Origin: Shewanella sp. MTB7
GTDB taxonomy: Bacteria > Pseudomonadota > Gammaproteobacteria > Enterobacterales > Shewanellaceae
Reading direction: 5' to 3'
DNA: 64,000 nt
Assembly: GCF_027571385.1 (NCBI RefSeq)
Contig: NZ_CP085636.1
Coordinates: 1,178,001-1,242,000 of the forward strand
Below, in pieces: positions 25,863 to 35,900 of this stretch. The notes under the pieces are model-generated. The model was not told the origin of the DNA. It saw only the letters and a list, made by a program, of their open reading frames with translations, and searched no databases. Position numbers and translations under genes: made by a program. Positions within the stretch are counted from its first letter, which is position 1, and each line of letters opens with the position of its first letter.

Positions 25863-26936
25863 TTGAATGAAAAAGTGAGTGATAGAACCGTCAAGATTGG
25901 TGTGTTGTTGCCATTTAGTGGGCCAATCGGTCTTTGGGGCAACTCGTGTGAAGCTTGCTCTATACTGGCCGCAGCGGAACTCAATAGCTATCGAGGTATA
26001 CTCGATTGTAAAGTTGAGCTTGAGTTTATTGATGCCAGTGTAGCGCCTAGTGCAGTAGCCAAAGAGATCTCTGCCAAGGTTAATTCCGGTCAATTATCTG
26101 CATTGGTCGGAACCCACACCAGTGATATACGTAAAGAGGTTGCTCATGCCATTAAAGGTCGAGTCCCCTACATTTACACCCCTATGTATGAAGGCGGTGA
26201 TCAATGCACGGGTATGTTTCTTACCGGACTGACCACTGAGCAAAGTGTGTTGCCTACGTTAGAGTGGCTGTGCACTAATGTAAAATCTCAACGTTGGTTT
26301 TTTGTAGGCAGTGACTATATTTGGCCTGCAAAAACTCACGCTTCAGCTATCGACTTTCTTCATTCTAGACATCGAAAAGTCGTTGCTAATGAGCTTCTAC
26401 CACTCAATTGTAAAGATTTTTCCAGCACGCTTGATCATATTGAACAGCAAAAGCCAGATGTTGTTTTTATTAATTTGCTTGGTGAAGGTTCGATTGATTT
26501 TAATCGACAATTTGCCCAACGGGGGTTAGATAGCCAAATTATCCGATATTGTGGTGCGATTGAAGAAAACATGCTTTATGGGATTGGTAATGAAAATAGT
26601 CACAATCTCTTTTCTTCAATGGGGTATTTCGAAGGCTTAGATACCAATGAAGCCAAAAATTTTAATAAGCTTTACTATAATAATTTTGGCGAGCTGGCAC
26701 CTGGACTGAATCAGATAAGCGTCTCAAGTTATGAAGGTATTATGTTACTTGCCGATCTAGCACAGAGAAGCCAATCCTTATTGACTAACGATATTGAAAA
26801 AACGTCTATGTCAGCGGTTAATTTTCATAGTCCCAGAGGTGAAATAACCTTGTTAAATAAAAATGTACAGGCAGATGTGTTTATTGTTCAAGCAAAAGAC
26901 AATGGCTTTATTCCTCTGCATCGTGTCGGTTATTAG
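25863..26936 (+). CDS. AmiC-like periplasmic-binding-protein-fold protein without a signal peptide
   Basis: 357 residues from a TTG start at 25863 (GGCGG six bases upstream; the frame is closed just before). VKIGVLLPFSGPIGLWGNSC opens a type-I periplasmic-binding fold close to AmiC/urea-and-amide binding proteins: LVGTHTSDIRKEV, VPYIYTPMYEGG, WFFVGSDYIWP and PDVVFINLLGEG follow. There is no leader peptide or lipobox, so it is predicted to be cytoplasmic like Pseudomonas AmiC, the amide-sensing negative regulator of amidase. No AmiR-type antiterminator is nearby. Its place beside a MarR regulator and an amidase-TonB receptor pair suggests ligand sensing rather than transport. Confidence 0.8.
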   Translation: MNEKVSDRTVKIGVLLPFSGPIGLWGNSCEACSILAAAELNSYRGILDCKVELEFIDASVAPSAVAKEISAKVNSGQLSALVGTHTSDIRKEVAHAIKGRVPYIYTPMYEGGDQCTGMFLTGLTTEQSVLPTLEWLCTNVKSQRWFFVGSDYIWPAKTHASAIDFLHSRHRKVVANELLPLNCKDFSSTLDHIEQQKPDVVFINLLGEGSIDFNRQFAQRGLDSQIIRYCGAIEENMLYGIGNENSHNLFSSMGYFEGLDTNEAKNFNKLYYNNFGELAPGLNQISVSSYEGIMLLADLAQRSQSLLTNDIEKTSMSAVNFHSPRGEITLLNKNVQADVFIVQAKDNGFIPLHRVGY

Positions 26937-26990
26937 CCACGCTTCTGTTCTTTCTCTTTAGCTATGCTTTTCCAATTGAAATAACTGAAA

Positions 26991-27021
26991 AAATACCGTT
27001 AATTACTGCTTAACGGTATTT
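26991..27021. terminator. bidirectional intrinsic-type terminator hairpin
   Basis: Perfect 12-bp arms AAATACCGTTAA (26991-27002) and TTAACGGTATTT (27010-27021) with a 7-base loop. It lies between the convergent AmiC-like and TonB-receptor genes, with A-rich sequence on one side and T-rich on the other. Confidence 0.8.
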
Positions 27022-27045
27022 AATATTGCTTGGTATAACGAGTTT

Positions 27046-29334
27046 TTAAAATTGCATTTCAAATGTTGCACCATAAGTAGAGGGAGCGCCGTAACCACGA
27101 AGTAACCAACCAAATGCTGGAAGATCATTGAGGTAAGTAACGTATTGAGTATCTGTTATATTTTTCCCCCATAACGATATACGCCAATCATTTTCGGTCG
27201 ATTCAAGCGTAATGCGTGCATTGACGATCCAATAATCATCAATTAAATTACTTGGTTGATTATTTACTTCGAGATACTGCTCATCTCTCCAACTCCAATC
27301 ACTGGCAAAAATCAGATCATAACCATCGTTTAGCTCCCATACATACCGTGCTTGTCCGTTGTAAGTGTATTTGGGGTTAAAAGCTGGGCGGTTTCCTTGT
27401 AGTTGAACTTCACCAACTCCTGTTTGTAATGTGAGCTCGCTTTTCAATTCAGCATCGACCCAACCCACACCAGAGCTTAGTTTTAAACCATCAATTGGCA
27501 CCCATTGCAGATCGAGTTCAGCTCCGATAGTCGCAATTTCAGCGGCGTTAATCGTAATGGGGACCGGGGAGTTAGGTGCATCAACATCAATGTGGCCATT
27601 TTGAAAATCATAGCGGAAAACAGCACCGTTGAATTGTAAGCTTCTATTGGCTAAGGTTGTTTTAAATCCAATTTCATAAGCGGTTATCTCTTCGGGCTCT
27701 AAACTGGTCAGTTCATCTTGAGTCGCTGCAAACGCAACACTGTAGCCCCCACTTCTGAATCCTGTAGAGATAGAACCGTAATAAAGTACATCTTCTTGAG
27801 GTGTCCACTCTAATCCGGCTTTAAAGGTGACGTTTTCATCAGTTCGTAGGCCACCATCGCTAAGGTCTGCTGCGGTAGAGGCAATACCTGTGATGATGAC
27901 AGGTTGCTCTTCACCCTTGATTGATTGCAGTCCTTCTCCTTTATAAGTTCCGCCTGTCAGATTGGTTTGTTCCCAACTGTAGCGAACACCACTAATTAAT
28001 CTTAAGTCCTCTGTTAATTTATTCTCTATGTGTGCAAAAAGGGCTAGGGCATCCACTTTTTGATTGTATTTTGAGTAATTATTGAGCCCGTTAAAAGGTA
28101 AGTATGCTGTTAAATAATCAGCGTTATCAAAGTCGTCATGTTCATAGAATAATCCGACAATGTAGTTCCAGTCGTTATGATCAAAGTCTGATGACAACCT
28201 GAATTCTTGAGTAAACTGCTTAAATTCGGTAAACCAATAAACTTCAACAGAGGTCACTGGACTGCCATCAGAATCCTCGTGTTGATCTTGACTGAATTGC
28301 TCGTAAGCCGTTATGGATGAAAAAATTGAATCATCAAGCTGATGCTCTACTCTAACTAGCCCCCCTAGACTTTCATTATCGACAGTGAAACTAAGGTTAT
28401 TTTGAGTGATATAAGGGTCATCTTCTCCTGGGTAGTATTGGCTGACATCTTGGCCTGGATTGAATATAAGATCTAACCCACGTAAGCAATTAGCATTGTC
28501 ACCTTGCACTGTTCCATTGAGGTATTCTGGGCAAAACCCACTGCCATCGGGTAGGGTATTTCCGACCCCTTCATAGGGATGAAGTTCAGATTTGTCCTTA
28601 CCGTAGTGCATTGACAGTAACGCTGATGTCCCTTCATCGTTTTCCCACAAAAGTTGGCCGCGAATGGCTTTCTCTTTTACTGCACCTTCATCGTCTTGGC
28701 GAGTCGTATTGTAGTAATAGCCCTCTCCTTGCTCTGTCATATACATGGAGAGTCTTCCGGAGAGGTTTTCAGACAAGGGTCCGGAGATAAAGTTTTCTGT
28801 GGTGAAGGTATCATAGTTATCATATCCAACACTGACTCCGGCCTCAAAATAGGATGTCGGTTTATTGGTGAAAAAGTTAACGGCGCCTCCTGTGGTGTTA
28901 CGGCCAAAAAGATCCCCTTGTGGGCCTTTAAGTACTTCCACATGTTCAATATCAAATAGCGTCATTCCAGTCATAAACCCCTTGCTCATGTAAACTTCAT
29001 CTACATGAACGGCAACGGGAGCGTCAAGATTAGAGGTGAACTCATTTAAGCCTAATCCTCGAATATTGAAAAAGTTATTGCCTAGACCATAATTGACCTG
29101 AACATTTGATACATTGGCTGCAACGTTAACCACGTCGGTTACCCCTAACTCTTTTAGCTGATCTTCACCAAATGCAGCCATGGTGATACCGACTTTTTGT
29201 AAAGGCTGAACTCTTTTTTGAGCTCTGACTTCAATGACTTCAATTTCCGCGTCATTACTTAAGACAGGAAATATTGCGAAAGACATTGAGATTATTAGGG
29301 TTATATTTATTAATCGATTCATAATATTCATCAT
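27046..29334 (-). CDS. TonB-dependent outer-membrane receptor of the amide cluster
   Basis: 762 residues. A signal peptide (about 1-26) is followed by the TonB-box-like EIEVIEVRAQKR, a plug domain with FFNIRGLGLNEFTSNLDAPV and VEVLKGPQGDLFGRNTTGGAV, a beta-barrel and a terminal aromatic residue (FEMQF). Two ATGs at 29334 and 29331 and a third at 29322 lie just after AAAAGGA; the exact start is uncertain. It is 66 bp downstream of the amidase on the same strand, so the two probably form an operon. The substrate is unknown; uptake of the amide hydrolysed by the neighbouring enzyme is the simplest inference. Confidence 0.92.
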   Translation of the reverse strand: MMNIMNRLINITLIISMSFAIFPVLSNDAEIEVIEVRAQKRVQPLQKVGITMAAFGEDQLKELGVTDVVNVAANVSNVQVNYGLGNNFFNIRGLGLNEFTSNLDAPVAVHVDEVYMSKGFMTGMTLFDIEHVEVLKGPQGDLFGRNTTGGAVNFFTNKPTSYFEAGVSVGYDNYDTFTTENFISGPLSENLSGRLSMYMTEQGEGYYYNTTRQDDEGAVKEKAIRGQLLWENDEGTSALLSMHYGKDKSELHPYEGVGNTLPDGSGFCPEYLNGTVQGDNANCLRGLDLIFNPGQDVSQYYPGEDDPYITQNNLSFTVDNESLGGLVRVEHQLDDSIFSSITAYEQFSQDQHEDSDGSPVTSVEVYWFTEFKQFTQEFRLSSDFDHNDWNYIVGLFYEHDDFDNADYLTAYLPFNGLNNYSKYNQKVDALALFAHIENKLTEDLRLISGVRYSWEQTNLTGGTYKGEGLQSIKGEEQPVIITGIASTAADLSDGGLRTDENVTFKAGLEWTPQEDVLYYGSISTGFRSGGYSVAFAATQDELTSLEPEEITAYEIGFKTTLANRSLQFNGAVFRYDFQNGHIDVDAPNSPVPITINAAEIATIGAELDLQWVPIDGLKLSSGVGWVDAELKSELTLQTGVGEVQLQGNRPAFNPKYTYNGQARYVWELNDGYDLIFASDWSWRDEQYLEVNNQPSNLIDDYWIVNARITLESTENDWRISLWGKNITDTQYVTYLNDLPAFGWLLRGYGAPSTYGATFEMQF

Positions 29335-29400
29335 TCCTTTTAATTGTTTATTGTTAGAATAACTAGCGAGTAAAAATTGAACTTTTAGGCTGTAGATAGA

Positions 29401-30915
29401 TTAAACGGCTTTCCAATCAGTGCTTTGTTCATAAGCTTGTGCAGCTCGATACAAGGTAGCTTCGTCAAAATGGTTGCCGACCAACATCATCCCAACGGGT
29501 AAACCATTTCGCATTCCGCAAGGGATAGATAAAGCTGGGTGGCCGGTGGTATCAAATGGACAGGTGTTACCGATCATTTCAAAGGCACGCTGCACATGCA
29601 GAGACTCATCATCGTCAGTGGTAGGAATAAGCGTTGCTTGCATCGGGGTGGTTGGCATCACTAAAATGTCAAAATGCGACAGCAGCTTGTTATATTCATC
29701 GGTTAAGCGACGGCTGAGATTCTGTGCTTTTGCATAAAAATGGCCGTTATATTTCTCGAGCATATATTGGCCAGTTAACAGACAAGACTTTAGATTATTT
29801 GGCAGCTCATTAGCATGCATGCGCCAACTTGAGTGACGGTCAATTAAACTGGTGCTGTACAACCCTTTCCAGCCTAGCCCCATGCCATTGCGGAGCATCA
29901 TCTGATCGGTTAAGCCTTCTAATGCTATTGCCAGCCAAATGGATTGGCCTATGTTGTGCCAAGGCGTCGATACTTCTTCGACACTCGCGCCAAGTTTAGA
30001 AAATACATTAACGGCATCGAGTACAGCTTTATCTACCTGTTCTTCTGATTCAGGGCGGTTAAACCCATCGGTTAATATGCCTATTTTCAAATCATTAATA
30101 TTGGAGTTCAAACCAACAAGGTAGTTATCAACTTCCTGTCTATATTGCCGAGGATCTAGCCCGTCAGGGCCAGCTATGGCTTGTAACAGTTTGGCGTTGT
30201 TTTTCACATTATTGGTAATTGGCCCAGCATTATCGATAGTATTTTCAATGGGCATAATGCCACTGTAGGGCACGAGTCCCCAAGTTGGTTTCATGCCAAC
30301 GCAACCAGACCAAGAGGCGGGAATTCTAATTGAGCCGCCTTGATCACAGCCAATTGCCATATCAACTTCCCCTGAACCGACTAAGGCGCCACAACCTGAG
30401 GATGAACCGCCACTGGAATAAAGCGGGTTGTAGGGATTTTTGACTGGGTGCTTACTGTTGGTATGGCTGCCACCCGATAAGCAGAAGTATTCACAGTGGG
30501 CTTTACCCACAATTTCCCCGCCAGCGTTGAGGATTCTACTCACTACCGTCGCGTCATACTCAGGAACATATCCCTGTAATGTTGACGCACCGTTCATCAT
30601 CGGTACCCCAGCAAGGAAAATATTATCTTTTAAAACAAGCTTACACCCTGCTAATGAACCAGATTTAGCCCCTTTGATCGAAGTCTTTCGATGCCATGCA
30701 TTAAGTTCATTTTGTTCTGGTTCTGGCGCATAACCACTGGTACGTGGGTAGGTAACCTCAGGAACATAATCAGCAAGCGAATCAATCAGTTCATAAGCTG
30801 TCAGGTTGGGTTGTAATAAGGATAAATGTAATTCCAAATCGGAGTCTGATAAGTCCATATAGAGACTTTTAGCGATCAAATTTAATTCATTTAAAGTAGG
30901 GCCTGTAATTGCCAT
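29401..30915 (-). CDS. amidase-signature-family hydrolase
   Basis: 504 residues. The Ser-cisSer-Lys triad is visible: Lys96 in LVLKDNIF, the cis-Ser in SSGGSSSGCGALVGSG (about residue 172) and the nucleophile Ser195 in DQGGSIRIPAS. VGMKPTWGLVPYSG and the C-terminal TTGHPALSIPCGMRNGLPVGM are also typical. Such enzymes hydrolyse carboxylic amides to acid and amine; there is no signal peptide, so it is cytoplasmic. ATG after AAGGATAA. It is divergent from an acyl-CoA ligase that could activate the released acid and is followed by a TonB receptor. Confidence 0.93.
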   Translation of the reverse strand: MAITGPTLNELNLIAKSLYMDLSDSDLELHLSLLQPNLTAYELIDSLADYVPEVTYPRTSGYAPEPEQNELNAWHRKTSIKGAKSGSLAGCKLVLKDNIFLAGVPMMNGASTLQGYVPEYDATVVSRILNAGGEIVGKAHCEYFCLSGGSHTNSKHPVKNPYNPLYSSGGSSSGCGALVGSGEVDMAIGCDQGGSIRIPASWSGCVGMKPTWGLVPYSGIMPIENTIDNAGPITNNVKNNAKLLQAIAGPDGLDPRQYRQEVDNYLVGLNSNINDLKIGILTDGFNRPESEEQVDKAVLDAVNVFSKLGASVEEVSTPWHNIGQSIWLAIALEGLTDQMMLRNGMGLGWKGLYSTSLIDRHSSWRMHANELPNNLKSCLLTGQYMLEKYNGHFYAKAQNLSRRLTDEYNKLLSHFDILVMPTTPMQATLIPTTDDDESLHVQRAFEMIGNTCPFDTTGHPALSIPCGMRNGLPVGMMLVGNHFDEATLYRAAQAYEQSTDWKAV

Positions 30916-30998
30916 CGTTATTATCCTTGGGCTAGTTTCAAAGTACTAACGTATAGCTATGGAGTTGATCGTGTCAAGTGGGATATTATTGTTTGATA

Positions 30999-31056
30999 TA
31001 TTCTACTTTGAGAATAAAATGTTGCATTTTGCCTGTAATGTTTATAAGTTATAAAC
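30999..31056. promoter_or_regulatory. two palindromes in the amidase/ligase divergent promoter (candidate MarR operators)
   Basis: 30999-31016 reads TATTCTACTTTGAGAATA (arms TATTCT and AGAATA), 14 of 18 identical to the motif before marR at 25711. 31040-31056 is a perfect 8-1-8 palindrome GTTTATAAGTTATAAAC, sharing the TTATAA core with the second marR palindrome. Two palindromes of the same kinds in both divergent regions are hard to explain by chance and suggest one regulator for both. Confidence 0.65.
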
Positions 31057-31082
31057 TTGTTAGATAGCCGAAGGGGATAGCA

Positions 31083-32759
31083 ATGAAGCAAGGTTTAGCC
31101 AAACAAAGTTACGCTGAGGGAGAGAGTCATGTCGGCTTTATTGATAGTACGATTGGACAGGCTTTTGATCGCATAGCTTTACAACACCCTAAGAGGCAAG
31201 CCCTTGTTGTTAAACATCAAAATATCTCTTGGTGTTACCAAACATACCATCAAAAAGTGACACAATTTGCCGCTGGACTAATACAGCTTAATGTCAAACC
31301 CGGAGATAGGGTGGCTATCTGGGCGCCTAACTGTGTTCAATGGTGTATCGCTCAATTTGCCACGGCCAAAATTGGTGCTCTATTGGTGTGTATTAATCCT
31401 GCATACCGGATGGCGGAGCTTTCCTATGCACTACAGAAAGTGGGCTGCAAGGTGTTGATTACTGCGACCAACTTTAAGTCAAATGATTATCTGGAAATGA
31501 TTGAAACCATAGTGCCTGAGCTTAAATTGTGCGCGCCAGGAGAGATCGTTGCTGAAAATTACCCACTGTTGAAAAGTGTCATTCAAATGGGCTGTAAAAG
31601 CCGACCGGGTATGTTTAGTTTTGATGAGGTTGGTGAGTACTACACTGATGCTTTAATTGAGAAAGTAGTCAGTCTCGGTCAGCGTCTGTCACCTGATGAT
31701 GCGATTAATATTCAATTTACAAGTGGTACCACAGGCGAACCCAAAGGGGCAACCTTGACCCACCGAAGTATCTTAAATAATGGCTTTCAAGTTGGGGAGA
31801 AAATGCACTTAACTGCGGAGGACAAGTTATGTATTCCAGTGCCTCTATATCACTGTTTTGGTATGGTTATGGGGAATTTAGCGTGTATTACTCATGGCTG
31901 TTGCGCTGTATTTCCCAGTGATTCATTTGACTCTGCTGCATGCTTAGAAGTGATCAATGATGAGCAATGTACGGCCCTTCATGGTGTGCCGACTATGTTT
32001 ATCGCCATGTTAAATGAGCCAAGGTTTAAAACATATAATCTGACGAGTTTGCGCACTGGTATCATGGCGGGAGCATTGTGCCCAATAGAAGTGATCAAGA
32101 AAGTGATCGATGACATGAACATGAAACATGTACTTATCGCTTATGGTCAAACAGAAACGAGCCCAGTGAGTCATATGACAGATATCAATGACGCTATTGA
32201 AAAACGCGTGTCGACGGTGGGAAGAGTTGGCCCTGGTTTAGAGGTAAAACTGATTAATCAATGCGGTGATATCGTTCCTATAGGGGAGCAGGGAGAGATA
32301 TGCATTCGCGGCTATGCTGTCATGAAAGGTTATTGGGAAGATGAACAAAATACCAAAGAAACCATTACCCAAGATGCTTGGTTACACTCTGGCGATTTGG
32401 GGGAAATGGACAGTGATCATTACTTAAGAATCACCGGGCGCATGAAAGATATGATTATTCGTGGTGGTGAGAATGTTTATCCAAGAGAAATTGAAAACTT
32501 TTTATACACACACCAGAGCATTTTAGATGTGCAGGTTTTTGGGATCAAAGATGCCAAGTATGGGGAAAGTGTTTGTGCATGGATTATATGTAAAAAAGAT
32601 AGATCATTGACTGAAAAGGAGGTGCAGGATTACTGTAAAAATAATATTAGTCATTTCAAAATTCCTGAACATATCTCCTTTGTCTCTAAATTTCCTATGA
32701 CGGTGACAGGAAAAATCCAAAAGTTTGTGATGAGAGACATGATGGAAAAAGGGCATTAG
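31083..32759 (+). CDS. AMP-forming acyl-CoA synthetase (FadD-like AMP-binding ligase)
   Basis: 558 residues of the ANL superfamily. The P-loop-like FTSGTTGEPKGATLTH (about residue 212), YGQTETSPVSH, the hinge region SGDLGEMDSDHYLRITGRMKD and the catalytic Lys near the end in MTVTGKIQKF are intact. It converts a carboxylic acid, ATP and CoA to acyl-CoA. The fatty- or aryl-acid preference cannot be read from sequence. The ATG follows AAGGGGAT. Divergent from the amidase across a 167-bp region with two palindromes; probably activates the acid released by that enzyme. Confidence 0.92.
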   Translation: MKQGLAKQSYAEGESHVGFIDSTIGQAFDRIALQHPKRQALVVKHQNISWCYQTYHQKVTQFAAGLIQLNVKPGDRVAIWAPNCVQWCIAQFATAKIGALLVCINPAYRMAELSYALQKVGCKVLITATNFKSNDYLEMIETIVPELKLCAPGEIVAENYPLLKSVIQMGCKSRPGMFSFDEVGEYYTDALIEKVVSLGQRLSPDDAINIQFTSGTTGEPKGATLTHRSILNNGFQVGEKMHLTAEDKLCIPVPLYHCFGMVMGNLACITHGCCAVFPSDSFDSAACLEVINDEQCTALHGVPTMFIAMLNEPRFKTYNLTSLRTGIMAGALCPIEVIKKVIDDMNMKHVLIAYGQTETSPVSHMTDINDAIEKRVSTVGRVGPGLEVKLINQCGDIVPIGEQGEICIRGYAVMKGYWEDEQNTKETITQDAWLHSGDLGEMDSDHYLRITGRMKDMIIRGGENVYPREIENFLYTHQSILDVQVFGIKDAKYGESVCAWIICKKDRSLTEKEVQDYCKNNISHFKIPEHISFVSKFPMTVTGKIQKFVMRDMMEKGH

Positions 32760-32883
32760 CGGACTTTTTATCTTATTAAATATCCTATTTATCGTTTACG
32801 TGCTCAATAAGTTTGATCGTGAAATCAAGTATTGATAGTGGCTGCTTGTATCGTATTTAAATCAATTAATCTTGCAAAGAAAA

Positions 32884-32919
32884 GGTCAGATTAGCGTTGG
32901 TATTGACGTTAATCTGACC
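32884..32919. terminator. hairpin between convergent ligase and lipoprotein genes
   Basis: GGTCAGATTA (32884-32893) pairs with TAATCTGACC (32910-32919). On the minus strand the hairpin is followed by TTTTC, so it would terminate the lipoprotein transcript. Confidence 0.65.
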
Positions 32920-32951
32920 CTGTTATTCGACATGAAACATACTACTTAGGA

Positions 32952-35900
32952 CTATTGGTCTCGAACCAATCGAACAGACGCAGAAGTATATGTTTTCGAA
33001 GTATTATTATAACTCTGTCCATTATAGAAAAAGAGATGCTCTGCCTTATTTGAATCATTAGGATTGGTGGTACTTGACCAATAACCTGATTGCAAAGGGG
33101 TATTAGGGAAGTAGGCACCATTGATCATTGGGATACCATAATTGGTGTCTACCAGGCTTTCTAGCTCCTCTATTGTTGGTAGTCGCCACCCAGTAGCTGA
33201 GCCACAAAAATCAGTGGTGTTTACGCTATCTTCAAAGCGTTGGGAATTACAGAAAGTGTTACTGTCATTTGCATCATAACCAAAGCAAAAATTACCTGAG
33301 GTGTTTGCGCCTGAGAAGCCACCATTGGTTGTCGGGTCGGGATCAAACCAAGCATAAGCATCATCGGCGTCATGTAAGCTCTCTTTTCTTATCCCATTAC
33401 TATTACGTTTCACTTCCCAGATAAGATTAGTCGCAACATCTTTAACGCACGACCACTGGTTACCCTCACTTTCACTGCCTGTGTCGCTCCATGGCAGAGT
33501 TTGGTTAGTAAGTGGGTTGCCGATATCATCGAGCTTGATAAACGGCGCCGTCGTTTCTTGGATCACGGGCATATTTGACAATAGTTCATGGGTTGCTTCT
33601 ATTGCCCCCACATTGATTGCGGGTCCAACACCGCCAACAGTACCTGTTCCACCAGAATTGTCGATCACATCTTGTGTAGTACAAGCGCCTAAATGACCAA
33701 TAAACTCCAATCTACCTTTAGTGCCACCACCGCTAGGGCCTGAGACATTTTGAACGCCAAATTCAAGGTTAAAGTCAACGCCATTACCGGTACCTGAAAA
33801 CGTGTTACTGCCACTTTCACTAGGGCCCCAAGATGCCATTGTCGATTGGCTGTACTGGGTACGCGAAACGATTCGGTTACCAGTTTGATTAGTTAGATTG
33901 TTTAAATCAATGTAACCCATATTGTCTGACTTAAACTCATCGATAATGACCTTGCCGCCGCCACATGAGCAAAAATCTTGCTTTAATTTGTGAGTGACGT
34001 TGGATGCACTACCGAAATCAAACCATGACAAGGCGCCATCCCAAACAATACCTTGGTATTGCGTACCGTCAAACACGTTATTTACCACTGGGTGGCTACC
34101 CGCACTGTTTACCCACGAATTAGCAAGACTGAGATCAACCGTGACATATTCATTACAGCTTTCAGGTAATACGTCAGTGTAAATCACCTCATGACATTGG
34201 TCGGTTACCGTGGGGTCATTAGGATCACAATCATCATCGTTCAATGCACCGTCACCGTCTAAGTCGATAGGTGTAGAGTCTGGATTGGCTGGATCGCTAC
34301 CCGTATCTTTCTCCTCTTCGTCACAATAACCATCGCCGTCGGTATCAACACAAGGTTGATCGCCGGTATTGATACATAACTGCAGCAGTGTAGTATCCAC
34401 TTCTGTGTTTTCAGATACGAGAACATCAAGCCCTGCACCACTGGTATTACTCGCGTTGAGCACCGTGATGAGGTTAGGTGTGCTTGGCAAACTCGGAATG
34501 TTAAATAAACCATCAATGATGTATGCCACTCCGCCATTTAACGTGCCGTTAGGCCATTGATTGACGAGCGCGCCCGGCGCAGTTGTAGTAAAACCTGTGA
34601 CCATGTTGCTCATTGCGGTGTTGGCTAAAAATACCTTATCGTTGCTTGCATTTGGACCACTGGCACGGGCATTGATCATGAACTGGGCTTTAGTGATACT
34701 GCTGCCATTGGGTAGGGCTAAGGTATCAATAAAGGTACTGTCCTTTTCACTAATTTGATCATAAGTGATTAGGTTACCCGCTAGCGATAACAGAGCTGCA
34801 CTGGGGCTGTTTTGATCCGAACCTGGCGTGAAATCATCGGGCTCACCACCAAGGATTTCGTAGTAAATGTCGCCTTGATCAGCATCACAGGTAAATTTCT
34901 CTTTTAGAACCGAAATCACCTCTTTAACTGGCAGACCTGTGGGTTTTTGCGGCGTTTTAATGCGACAAGCTGCAACGGCAACAAAATCGACATTGGTGGT
35001 CGGCATTATCACCAGATCCAGATTAGTTTGCCCAACTTGCAGTTTGTCGAGCAGAGACTGAGAACCAGATTGATTGTGTATATTTTGTAAATTTTTAAAA
35101 TACACATGGGGCGATACACTTTGCCAAGTGGTGCGAATGTCGCTAACAGTACCGCTGACATTGGCGCTTGAGCTTAGATTTGTAGCGTCGCCTATGGCAA
35201 ATATGTCGAAGTAATTTGGCGTATCAGCAAGGGTAAAACCTCGCTCTTTCAATCCCATGACCAATAGACCATTGGATAGATCACTTGGTAAGTTGGTTAA
35301 GGTATCTGTAAACACATTGGGGTTAGCTGGCGATATGCTGGCATCGAAATCATAAGGGTGAACTAAGTTATTCGGTACCGTGCCTAACCAAGTGGTTAAT
35401 GCAGCAGATGGAGCCGTACTCTCTATGTTAGTAGTGGCGAAATTATCCGCCATGCCGTACATAAAGATCTGTTTTTCCTCGTCATCTTTACATGTTAATT
35501 GCTCAAATGCGGCTTCATAAGCAAGAGGCTCTTTTTTACTGGCCCTGATGTTGTAAGCGATGTTAGTGGCTTCTTTGTTGCTAAGCCTAAACATTTCATC
35601 GGTTACTGGTGATTCAACTTGGAGTTTAGGGATTTCTGCAACACAAGCTCCCCCATCATAGGCAGTAATACAGGGCACTATGCTTGATAAATCGATGGGT
35701 GGGTATGGATCATCAGGGTTTCCTTCACAATATTCAGGTAGTCGGTCACAAATACTTTGAGAGTGAAGAGTGAGATCCACCAATGATTCAGCCATCGCTT
35801 TTATGTCAGCATCATAGGCTTGTTTTAACGATAATCCGTTGCCACCTAAGAGCTCAAGATTCGAGTTGAATGCTTGAAATATGGCTTCATTTTGCTGACC

